NCBI GenBank assembly: GCA_947178575.1
Contig: CAMWYX010000013.1
Coordinates: 1 to 51,668, forward strand
Source of the DNA: an uncultured Ruminococcus sp.
GTDB lineage: Bacteria > Bacillota > Clostridia > Oscillospirales > Ruminococcaceae
Direction: 5' to 3'
Length of the DNA: 51,668 bases
Made by a program: the position numbers and the translations under genes
Notes under the pieces: generated by a model
Seen by the model: only the letters and a program-made list of their open reading frames with translations
Database searches by the model: none
What the model was told of the DNA's origin: nothing
Shown here: one piece after another, positions 1-6,808 of the stretch
Layout: the number at the start of each line of letters is the position of its first letter
Position numbering within the stretch: position 1 is the stretch's first letter

Positions 1-56
1 TCGCTCACTTCGTTCGCTTAGAAGTGGGGGTATTCTGCCGATAATTAGATAAAATT
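1..56 (+). repeat. Partial hairpin element at left window edge
   Basis: A stem CACTTC (6-11) / GAAGTG (21-26) is followed by GGGGTATTCTGCC (27-39). The last 13 bases match 12 of 13 in the hairpin ahead of the alanine racemase gene (34316-34328, opposite strand) and resemble the hairpin ahead of the amidohydrolase gene (2568-2604). The left arm that would pair with GGGGTATTCTGCC would lie outside the window, so this is read as a truncated copy. It could be a REP-like repeat or the end of a small insertion element; no transposase is visible. Confidence 0.4.
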
Positions 57-115
57 ATGATAAGATTGTTCACAAAGCAAATGGCTTTCAAATTCAGTAT
101 AAAGGAGGCGGTTAT

Positions 116-1270
116 TTGAATGACAATAGCCGGAATGATATAATAGATGTTATTGATGAATTTGACTATTCAACGCAGAATGCTGTTTACAGCGAAAAAT
201 TCCGTCAATGGAGGAGCAGGCGTGATAATCCTTACGCATTTACTTTTGAGAAACATCAGCGTGAAAGCGTCTATGTTGACGGCAGAGGATTTGTTGACAA
301 ATCACCGGTTGAAGCAGAAAAAAAATCGCTTTCTGCGATATTTTTCGCACTCGGTTCGGCTTCTCTGATGTGGATTGTGATTGATATAGTTATTTATAGA
401 TTGATTATTATTGTGCTTAATTTATCCGGCGTTGACATAAATATGAATTTTTCGAGTTCGACGATTTACGGCGGTTGTTATGAAGTTGTTGCTGTTTTAA
501 TGATGACGGCATTTATTAAGGTATTTATTCCGTTTATTTATTTACATATTAAATTCAAGATTCCTCTTAAAGCTGAATTTCTTTCAAATATGAGCAATCC
601 GTCGGCTCTGATGGGTGCAGTTTCAATAACGTTCATTGTCTGCATTGCTACAAGCATACCGGCGGCATATTCAACGGAAACAAAGGAAGTTTATCAGTTT
701 TTCGCTTCAAGCGGTGCAGATGTATCTGTCTGGAATCAGTCGGAATTTTTAGTGTACTCAATTTTTGATGTTATTGTTATGCCTATTGTTTCACAGCTTT
801 TTTTCTGCGGTGCGATGTTTACAGTTATGAGACAGTTCGGGGATTATTTTGCAATTGTTATGATGTCGGTGACATCTGCACTTCTCACGCAGGATTTGCG
901 TATAATGCCGGCGGTTTTTCTTGTTTCTCTGGTCGGAGCATATGGTATGCTCACAAGCGGAACGATTTTTACGTCAGTTGTCGTACATATCATTTATAAA
1001 ATGTATGACCTCGCACTTACTATAATTGAGAATAACAATTCGGAAAATATGATGACATATCGTCTTATATTTATGTGTTCTGTTCTTGTGGCAGGTTCTT
1101 TCGGGCTTATGCTTTACCGGAATATGATTAAAAGAAAGAATATACATCTTGCCGGATATAATTCAGAGCTTACATTCGGAAAACGGGTTTTTCATGCTTC
1201 AAAAACGTTTCCGTATTCGGTGGTGGCTATACTCTGCATGATATGTGCAGTAATAAGGACGGTGCTTTAA
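116..1270 (+). CDS. CPBP-family (CAAX protease-like) integral membrane protein, probably inactive
   Basis: The product has 384 residues, with a hydrophilic N-terminus of about 70 residues followed by about eight membrane segments. The TTG start is fixed by an AGGAGG seven bases upstream. The C-terminal half has the layout of the CPBP intramembrane protease family (CAAX processing, bacteriocin self-immunity). The first catalytic motif, normally EExxxR, is here S-Q-L-F-F-C-G near residue 230, so the paired glutamates and the arginine are missing. A histidine remains in the third motif (V-V-V-H-I-I-Y). An inactive scaffold or immunity-like role is therefore more likely than proteolysis. The stop codon overlaps the tadA start (TAATG), implying translational coupling. 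The family call is moderate; the function is unknown. Confidence 0.6.
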   Translation: MNDNSRNDIIDVIDEFDYSTQNAVYSEKFRQWRSRRDNPYAFTFEKHQRESVYVDGRGFVDKSPVEAEKKSLSAIFFALGSASLMWIVIDIVIYRLIIIVLNLSGVDINMNFSSSTIYGGCYEVVAVLMMTAFIKVFIPFIYLHIKFKIPLKAEFLSNMSNPSALMGAVSITFIVCIATSIPAAYSTETKEVYQFFASSGADVSVWNQSEFLVYSIFDVIVMPIVSQLFFCGAMFTVMRQFGDYFAIVMMSVTSALLTQDLRIMPAVFLVSLVGAYGMLTSGTIFTSVVVHIIYKMYDLALTIIENNNSENMMTYRLIFMCSVLVAGSFGLMLYRNMIKRKNIHLAGYNSELTFGKRVFHASKTFPYSVVAILCMICAVIRTVL

Positions 1271-1734
1271 TGGATTACATGAAATATGCTCTTGAACTTG
1301 CGGAAAAAGCGGCTGAGGACGGCGAAGTTCCGGTCGGAGCAGTCGTTGTGAAAAAATCAACCGGCGAAATTGTCGGAGAGGGCAGAAACCGCCGTGAATC
1401 ACATAAAAACGCCCTCGCTCATGCCGAAATAGAAGCCATATCGCAGGCGTGCGGAAAACTCGGGGGCTGGAGACTTCACGGCTGTGCGATTTATGTTACC
1501 CTCGAACCGTGTCCGATGTGTTGCGGAGCAATTATAAATTCCAGAATTGATGATGTATATTTCGGGGCTTATGACCGGAAAAGCGGTTCTGCGGAATCCA
1601 TACAGCAGATGTTTAATTTTCCGTATAATCACAAACCGGCGGTATACGGCGGAATCTGCGAACATGAATGTTCAGGGATATTATCGGAATTTTTTAAAAA
1701 CTTACGCATTAAACGCAAAAAATCTGATTTATGA
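1270..1734 (+). CDS. tadA: tRNA-specific adenosine deaminase TadA
   Basis: This enzyme deaminates the wobble adenosine (A34) of tRNA-Arg(ACG) to inosine. The 154-residue protein has the zinc-dependent cytidine deaminase-like fold: the HAE motif gives the zinc ligand H51 and the proton-shuttling E53, and PCPMC gives zinc ligands C81 and C84. The start is the ATG at 1270, which shares one base with the upstream stop; a longer frame from 1243 runs into the previous gene and is less likely. Length is normal for the family. Its 3' end overlaps the convergent amidohydrolase gene by 6 bp, leaving no room for an intergenic terminator. Confidence 0.95.
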   Translation: MDYMKYALELAEKAAEDGEVPVGAVVVKKSTGEIVGEGRNRRESHKNALAHAEIEAISQACGKLGGWRLHGCAIYVTLEPCPMCCGAIINSRIDDVYFGAYDRKSGSAESIQQMFNFPYNHKPAVYGGICEHECSGILSEFFKNLRIKRKKSDL

Positions 1735-2556
1735 ATCAGCTTTTTTTAATAATTTTTCGGCGTTCTGATAGAATATTTTTCTGCGTTCGTCGTCGGTCAG
1801 CGGAAGATTATTAATCATCTGTATTTCTTTCAGCGGATTATCCCACGGAGCATCGCTTCCGAAAAGAATTTTTTCAGCACCGTGTTTTTGAATTATTCTT
1901 ATAAGCTGTTCAGGTTCGATAAAATCCGCAAGAATACCTGTATCAAGATAGATATTCCCGAACTTTCCGGCAATACAGTCCTCGACTTCGTCAAAAAGTT
2001 TCATGCCTCCAAGGTGAGCCACAACTATTTTCAAATCAGGAAATTTTTCGGCGATATTCGCAAAACTTCGGGGAACTGCAAGAATTTCGCCCTTGCCGAA
2101 AGGGTCCCAGCCTCCGTGGAATACAACAATCAGTCCGAGTTCGGAGGCTTTACGGTAAATCGGCATCATGCGTTCTTCATCGGGGCGGAAGTTCTGATAT
2201 TCCGAGTGGAATTTAATACCGTAAAGACCGAGACGGCTTATTCTTTCGACCTCTGCAACGGCATCTTCGGCATCGGGGTGAACCGAACCACAGCAGAAAA
2301 TACTGTTATCCATAATTCCGGAAGCCCAGTTGTTGATAGCTGTCTGCTGAGTCGGTTTTGTGGCAACAGGAAGAATCATTGTTCTAGTTATTCCGCATCT
2401 GTCCATAAGATTCCGCAGACCCGAAAGCGTTCCGTCTGTATGAGGTTTAATATTCTGCGTATCTTCTGAATGTTCTGCTGTACTTGTCAGCGAAGCCATT
2501 GCACGTTCTGCAATACTGTCAACAAATGCGTGTGTATGAAAATCAAAATATCTCAT
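1729..2556 (-). CDS. Amidohydrolase family metal-dependent hydrolase (TIM barrel)
   Basis: The 275-residue protein starts M-R-Y-F-D-F-H-T-H, the metal-binding HxH of the amidohydrolase superfamily. Later conserved elements are a histidine in V-V-F-H-G-G (about 146), V-V-A-H-L-G-G (about 182) and G-S-D-A-P-W (about 234), the usual metal and catalytic positions of the amidohydrolase_2 group (decarboxylase and lactonase-like enzymes). The substrate cannot be told. The start codon is secure because the HxH lies immediately behind it, yet no Shine-Dalgarno sequence adjoins it; the nearest good one (AAAGGAG, 2609-2615) is 52 nt upstream with a hairpin between. It is the last gene of an operon with an ArsR regulator and a membrane protein. 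Confidence 0.8.
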   Translation of the reverse strand: MRYFDFHTHAFVDSIAERAMASLTSTAEHSEDTQNIKPHTDGTLSGLRNLMDRCGITRTMILPVATKPTQQTAINNWASGIMDNSIFCCGSVHPDAEDAVAEVERISRLGLYGIKFHSEYQNFRPDEERMMPIYRKASELGLIVVFHGGWDPFGKGEILAVPRSFANIAEKFPDLKIVVAHLGGMKLFDEVEDCIAGKFGNIYLDTGILADFIEPEQLIRIIQKHGAEKILFGSDAPWDNPLKEIQMINNLPLTDDERRKIFYQNAEKLLKKADS

Positions 2557-2615
2557 AAAATTTATGTCAGAATATCACCGGCATTGCAGGGCGGGGTGAT
2601 TCTGCTCACTCCTTT
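2557..2615 (-). promoter_or_regulatory. Distant Shine-Dalgarno with intervening hairpin ahead of amidohydrolase
   Basis: On the minus strand AAAGGAG (2615-2609) is followed by CAGAATCACC pairing with GGTGATATTCTG (2604-2595 with 2579-2568, a 2-nt bulge), then the ATG at 2556. The linear gap from the Shine-Dalgarno to the ATG is 52 nt; with the hairpin looped out it is about 15 nt. The layout and part of the sequence match the region ahead of alr. A short frame (GTG at 2610) could encode 15 residues ending before the gene. The structure is seen; the role in ribosome binding is inferred. Confidence 0.5.
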
Positions 2616-2618
2616 CCG

Positions 2619-2972
2619 TTATTCCATTACGTGTTCCATAGCACAGTAAAAGATTTTCTGCACATGGTCGTCGCAGAGGGAATAGAAGATAGTTTTTCCG
2701 TTCCGGCGTGCCTTGACCAGTCGTGCCTGTTTGAGTACTCGAAGTTGGTGTGATATAGCCGACTGGGTCATATTGAGCAGTTTAGCTATATCGCAGACGC
2801 ACAGTTCATTTTGTCCCAGAACAAAAATGATTCTTATTCTTGTCGGGTCGCCGAAAACTTTCAGAAGTTCCGCCGCATCATACAGAACAGCTTCATCAGG
2901 CATTATATTTGAAATTTTTTCTGCAATATCTTCATGTCCGCCGCAGCAGCAATTATTTTCTGTTGAACTCAT
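2619..2972 (-). CDS. ArsR/SmtB-family metal-sensing transcriptional repressor
   Basis: This is a 117-residue winged-helix repressor that should leave DNA on metal binding. Both classical metal sites can be read. The alpha-3 motif ELCVCD provides C58 and C60, exactly the CadC positions, and N-terminal C8-C9-C10 plus H13 could complete an alpha-3N soft-metal site. The alpha-5 site has D101, H103, H114 and E117, the spacing of the SmtB zinc site. The recognition helix is M-T-Q-S-A-I-S-H-Q-L-R. It starts one base after the stop of the upstream membrane protein gene, so the two are coupled. No metal ATPase or efflux gene adjoins it; its targets may be elsewhere or may include this operon. Zn, Cd or Pb are the likely inducers. 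Confidence 0.9.
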   Translation of the reverse strand: MSSTENNCCCGGHEDIAEKISNIMPDEAVLYDAAELLKVFGDPTRIRIIFVLGQNELCVCDIAKLLNMTQSAISHQLRVLKQARLVKARRNGKTIFYSLCDDHVQKIFYCAMEHVME

Positions 2973-2973
2973 T

Positions 2974-3423
2974 TTATATCATAACTCCTAACTGCTTTAT
3001 TATGCTTAAAGTAATGCCGACAGCCGAAAAACTGAATATCAGACCGACTATACAGGTTATCACCGCCCATATATCGTAGACTTTTTTCATTATTCTGCTG
3101 AACCGCACTTTATAAATTTTATTTGTATCGTATATATTGCCGGAAAGTCCGGATTCACGGGGAAATACACAGGGATATTCCACATCGTCAATCATATAGT
3201 AAGCGACTTTGAATTTTCCTTTTTCCGGAGTATCAAATCTCGTGAAATGTGCAGAGCATTTTTTTGTAAACAGAAGATTAAGCGTACACCAGACAAAAAA
3301 CAATGCCATAGCGATTATTATCAGTTCAATAAGTCCGAGACCGCACAGAATAAGAATAAAATTGCTTACTCCGAGAATCTTTGCAATTACGACTATCACG
3401 GCAACAGCTACCAGAATTTCCAC
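2974..3423 (-). CDS. Small integral membrane protein of unknown function
   Basis: The 149-residue protein begins V-E-I-L-V-A-V at a GTG codon with AAGGAGA eight bases upstream. An upstream ATG at 3459 is in frame but lies only 5 bp from the -10 box of the promoter and so cannot be the main start. There are two or three N-terminal hydrophobic segments (about residues 2-50), a polar middle with F-T-R-F-D-T and D-V-E-Y-P-C-V-F-P, and one C-terminal hydrophobic segment (about 118-145). The family was not recognised. It is first gene of an operon with the ArsR metal sensor, so a part in metal or envelope homeostasis is possible but unproven. Confidence 0.7.
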   Translation of the reverse strand: MEILVAVAVIVVIAKILGVSNFILILCGLGLIELIIIAMALFFVWCTLNLLFTKKCSAHFTRFDTPEKGKFKVAYYMIDDVEYPCVFPRESGLSGNIYDTNKIYKVRFSRIMKKVYDIWAVITCIVGLIFSFSAVGITLSIIKQLGVMI

Positions 3424-3463
3424 TGTTTCATCTCCTTTTGCCGGATTATTTATGCCCACTGTA

Positions 3464-3492
3464 ATTATAACACAGATACGGAATCAAGTCAA
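3464..3492 (-). promoter_or_regulatory. Housekeeping promoter for the membrane protein-arsR-amidohydrolase operon
   Basis: TTGACT (3492-3487), a 17-bp spacer and TATAAT (3469-3464) on the minus strand form a near-consensus sigma-A promoter. Transcription should start near 3457, which supports the GTG start at 3423. No ArsR-type 12-2-12 palindrome was identified with confidence around it. Confidence 0.8.
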
Positions 3493-3513
3493 ATATATTT
3501 TGATAACCGGTAT

Positions 3514-3543
3514 AAAAACGGAGCTTTTTTCAGCTCCGTTTTT
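3514..3543 (-). terminator. Rho-independent terminator after cellobiose phosphorylase
   Basis: The stem ACGGAGC/GCTCCGT, extended by A-T pairs and with an 8-nt loop, is followed by a T-run on the minus strand. It sits 30 bp after the GH94 stop codon and just ahead of the next promoter. Confidence 0.85.
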
Positions 3544-3572
3544 ATTTTATGATAAAAGACTATAACTGTGTA

Positions 3573-5969
3573 TCAGCCCATTTTTACGGTTATTTCGTTT
3601 GTATCAGCGAACTTGTCGGCAGGAATATAATTTCCGTCAAGTTTTTCGCCGTTGAGAATAATTTCGGATACTCCGCTTTCAACGTGTGCGGAATTGTCAA
3701 CAGTGATATTGAGTTTCTTTCCACGGAAATTCTTTTCAATGCTGAATCCGTTCCATTCCGCAGGAATTGACGGAGCGATTCTGAGACCGTCGGCATCGGG
3801 ACGCATACCGCATATACCCTCAACACAGCCGACCATAACGGTTGATGCCGTACCGGTGAGCCAGTGAACGTGTGAACGTCCCTCAAACGGTGAAGCCTTG
3901 GATTCCGTAAACTGACCATGAACATATGGTTCCATTACACGGATTTCGGCTTTATCATTCATGGCAGCCGGAGAGCTTTCCATAAAGTATTCAAACGCAC
4001 GGTTTCCGTGACCCATAAGAGCCTCGGCAAGTATAAGCCAGCCCTGTGACTGTGAGAAAATACCGCCGTTTTCCTTTGTATCATCGTTGAATATGTGCAT
4101 AAGCGCACCATCAAACCAATGGTCTTTGTACGGAGGTTCAAGAAGTTTTGCTCCGTATGGAGTATTTAATATTTCATGAACGCTGTTCATGGCTTTTTCA
4201 GCCTGTTCGCCGGAAGCGAATCCGGAAATAACGCTCCATGATTGGGGATTCAGCCACATATTGGCTTCGGGGTCTTTCTTTGCACCTACTATAGTTCCGT
4301 CCTCACGTATACCACGTATAAATCTGTCCTCGTCCCAGCATTTTTCAAGGGCTTCGCCGAGTTTTGACTGAACGTCCGAGATATATCCTGAATACGTCTT
4401 ATCGTTTCTGGAGTCCGCCATATCCTTGATAACGCTCATAGCATAGTAAAGCTGGAACGCAACAAATGTGGATTCACCCTTTGCACCAAGACGGAGACAA
4501 TCATTCCAGTCGGCGTGGAGACCGGCAGGCATATTGTGAACGCCGAGACGCTCCATAGAGAAACGTATTGCATTTTTCAGATGATTGTAAACTGTAGCTT
4601 CACCGCCGTTTGCGTATACAATAACTTCATCGAGGAATCCTTTGTTTCCGCTTTCGCCGATATACTTGACAATTGTCGGGAAAAGCCACAGGGCATCGTC
4701 GGCACGATATGACGGGTGACCGGTTTCCTTGACGTATTCGGGGTCATCGGGAGTATTTTCGTGACCGGCATTGTGGTCGAACTTTACAAGCGGAAGTCCT
4801 CCGCCGTTGTCAACCTGAGCCGAAAGCATGAATCGGATTTTTTCGGCAGCCATTTCCGGATTAAGATGTATTATTCCCTGAATATCCTGAACGGTATCAC
4901 GATAGCCGTATCCGTTGCGGAGTCCGCAGTAAATGAATGAAGCAGCTCTTGACCATATGAACGTTATAAAACACTGATACGCATTCCATACGTTTATCAT
5001 ATTGTTAAATTCGTCGGAGGGAGTTTTTATCTGGAAATTTGAAAGCTGACCGTGCCAGTAATTTTTGAGTTCGGCAATTTCGGAATCAACTTTTCCTGCT
5101 GTTTTATATTCGTCAAGAATTTCATCTGCTTCGGCATTGTTTTTCTGACCTACGATGTAGATGAGTTCACGTGTTTCATTCGGGGCGAGTGTTATATCGC
5201 TCTGCAAAGCTCCACATGAATTGGAATTATAGTTCAGACCGTTATTGCATTTTCCGGTTTCGACGGCTATAGGATTTGAATATGTTCTGTACGGACCTAT
5301 AAAATCGCTGAGAGAGCCGTTATACGCAGAAATATCCGCACCGACCATTCCGAAGAAGCGTTCCTGATGATTTGAGCCGGTTTCGTCTTTTCCGTCGTTT
5401 TCGTTCATATGCTGGAGAATCTTGTTTCCCTCAAAGCTTGTACGTGTAATGAAAAGAGTATACTGGAGATTTACCTGGTCCTGTTCGTAGTTTGGTTCAC
5501 TGGTAAATTCGCAGAATCCGAAAACGGACAGTTTTCTTTCCGAACCGGAATTGTTTGTGATTTTTGCACGCCATACTTCATAGGTTTTTCCGTAAGGGAC
5601 ATAGTATGTCACTTCCGATTTTATTTCCCTGTATTCGGCGGAAATAACGGTGTAAGCAGTACCGTGACGGCATTCTGATTTATATGAATCAAGCGGTTTT
5701 CCGACCGGCTGCCATGAAGCCGACCAATAGTCGCCGTCTGAATTGTCACGGATATAGATATAGCGTCCGGGAAGTGCCATATCTGAGTTGAAACGGAAGC
5801 GGAGCAATCTTCCGTTTGCTCCGGATTTAACAAAGCTGTATCCGGCGGCGTTGTTTGAAATCATAGCACCGTATTCGGGGTCGCCGAGGTAGTTCGCCCA
5901 TAGTGCAGGGGTTGCCGGATTTGTAATAACATACTCCTTATTATCAAGGTCAAAATGTCCGTAATTCAT
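3573..5969 (-). CDS. GH94 cellobiose phosphorylase
   Basis: It should cleave cellobiose with phosphate to alpha-glucose 1-phosphate plus glucose in the cytoplasm, saving ATP during cellulose use. The 798-residue protein has the N-terminal beta-sandwich, helical linker and (alpha/alpha)6 barrel order of GH94. The motif L-H-A-D-W-N-D-C-L (about residues 480-490) carries the general-acid aspartate of the family. There is no signal peptide, so it is intracellular. The length fits cellobiose phosphorylase (about 800-820) rather than cellodextrin phosphorylase (about 1000). The start M-N-Y-G-H-F-D is preceded by GGAG eight bases upstream; a longer frame from 6020 has no ribosome site. It has its own promoter and terminator and is monocistronic. 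Confidence 0.92.
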   Translation of the reverse strand: MNYGHFDLDNKEYVITNPATPALWANYLGDPEYGAMISNNAAGYSFVKSGANGRLLRFRFNSDMALPGRYIYIRDNSDGDYWSASWQPVGKPLDSYKSECRHGTAYTVISAEYREIKSEVTYYVPYGKTYEVWRAKITNNSGSERKLSVFGFCEFTSEPNYEQDQVNLQYTLFITRTSFEGNKILQHMNENDGKDETGSNHQERFFGMVGADISAYNGSLSDFIGPYRTYSNPIAVETGKCNNGLNYNSNSCGALQSDITLAPNETRELIYIVGQKNNAEADEILDEYKTAGKVDSEIAELKNYWHGQLSNFQIKTPSDEFNNMINVWNAYQCFITFIWSRAASFIYCGLRNGYGYRDTVQDIQGIIHLNPEMAAEKIRFMLSAQVDNGGGLPLVKFDHNAGHENTPDDPEYVKETGHPSYRADDALWLFPTIVKYIGESGNKGFLDEVIVYANGGEATVYNHLKNAIRFSMERLGVHNMPAGLHADWNDCLRLGAKGESTFVAFQLYYAMSVIKDMADSRNDKTYSGYISDVQSKLGEALEKCWDEDRFIRGIREDGTIVGAKKDPEANMWLNPQSWSVISGFASGEQAEKAMNSVHEILNTPYGAKLLEPPYKDHWFDGALMHIFNDDTKENGGIFSQSQGWLILAEALMGHGNRAFEYFMESSPAAMNDKAEIRVMEPYVHGQFTESKASPFEGRSHVHWLTGTASTVMVGCVEGICGMRPDADGLRIAPSIPAEWNGFSIEKNFRGKKLNITVDNSAHVESGVSEIILNGEKLDGNYIPADKFADTNEITVKMG

Positions 5970-6035
5970 GTTTTTTTCTCCTTTTTCCGCAATAGTTGCG
6001 CCGTATGTACAGCACTGCACGGATTCACTTTTTTC

Positions 6036-6064
6036 ATTATATCATTTCTGAAACAATTTTGCAA
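6036..6064 (-). promoter_or_regulatory. Promoter of the cellobiose phosphorylase gene
   Basis: TTGCAA (6064-6059), a 17-bp spacer and a perfect TATAAT (6041-6036) lie on the minus strand about 65 bp ahead of the GH94 start. No obvious LacI-type palindrome overlaps it. Confidence 0.7.
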
Positions 6065-6108
6065 TAGTTTTCCTGAAATAATAATAGTTCAGATATAGAT
6101 TAATATAA

Positions 6109-6804
6109 TTAACCTGAATTGTTTTCTGATTTCAGAATTGGCAATGAATTGCCGTCGGCATCAAGGAACAGAATATTATCAATATAGAAATTGCCTTCAT
6201 TCTGCGCTCCCCAGCGCATTATCTGGAATACGGATTCATCCATTTTTCCGTCCCAGCACTTTCCGCTGTCTGCGAGCAGGAATTTAAATTCAACATGAAC
6301 TGCTCCGGACATTACAGAATTATATTCTCCGCCCTCCCATTCGCCGAATTCGTACCACTTATCATCGGGAAGATTAGCACCTCCGCCACCGCCAATCCAG
6401 CCGGGAGCTTTTATATTTTTTCCGTTGTCAGCAGTAAATTTTTTTGCTGTTGCGTCGGCGTAAACGTCCATTTCAATCGAACGGACTTCGGAAAGATTTT
6501 CGGGGCTTAGCAAATCTGAGGCGGTGAACATGATTTTCTGAACTGTTCTGTCAGTGCAGTTTGTTCCGTTGTCGCTGAATTTCAGCATTTTGTTTCCCTG
6601 AACTTCAACTATTGAAAGTTCTCCCTGTGCCGAGTCAATATCATCAAGAAGAGGAACAGCAAACGAAAAATCACCATTATCGAATGTAACGGCGTTAGGG
6701 TCATCACATTCTGCCGGAGCAGGTGGCGGAATTTGTTTTTCTGCACACGCCGAAAAAACCGCCGTTATAATGACAACCGGCAGAGCAAGAATTTTTTTTG
6801 TCAT
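6109..6804 (-). CDS. Secreted lipoprotein with carbohydrate-binding-like beta-sandwich
   Basis: The 231-residue precursor has a typical lipoprotein signal: M-T-K-K, a hydrophobic core and the lipobox V-F-S-A-C, giving a mature N-terminal cysteine near residue 20. The mature part, with V-Q-G-N-K-M-L-K-F, S-I-E-M-D-V-Y-A-D and F-Y-I-D-N-I-L-F-L-D, resembles the jelly-roll pattern of carbohydrate-binding modules and galactose-binding-like domains, where an N-terminal strand and a final F-Y-I-D-N strand pair. It follows mfd by 4 bp and probably shares its transcript. Ligand binding is inference; the exact family was not recognised. Confidence 0.65.
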   Translation of the reverse strand: MTKKILALPVVIITAVFSACAEKQIPPPAPAECDDPNAVTFDNGDFSFAVPLLDDIDSAQGELSIVEVQGNKMLKFSDNGTNCTDRTVQKIMFTASDLLSPENLSEVRSIEMDVYADATAKKFTADNGKNIKAPGWIGGGGGANLPDDKWYEFGEWEGGEYNSVMSGAVHVEFKFLLADSGKCWDGKMDESVFQIMRWGAQNEGNFYIDNILFLDADGNSLPILKSENNSG

Positions 6805-6808
6805 ATTA

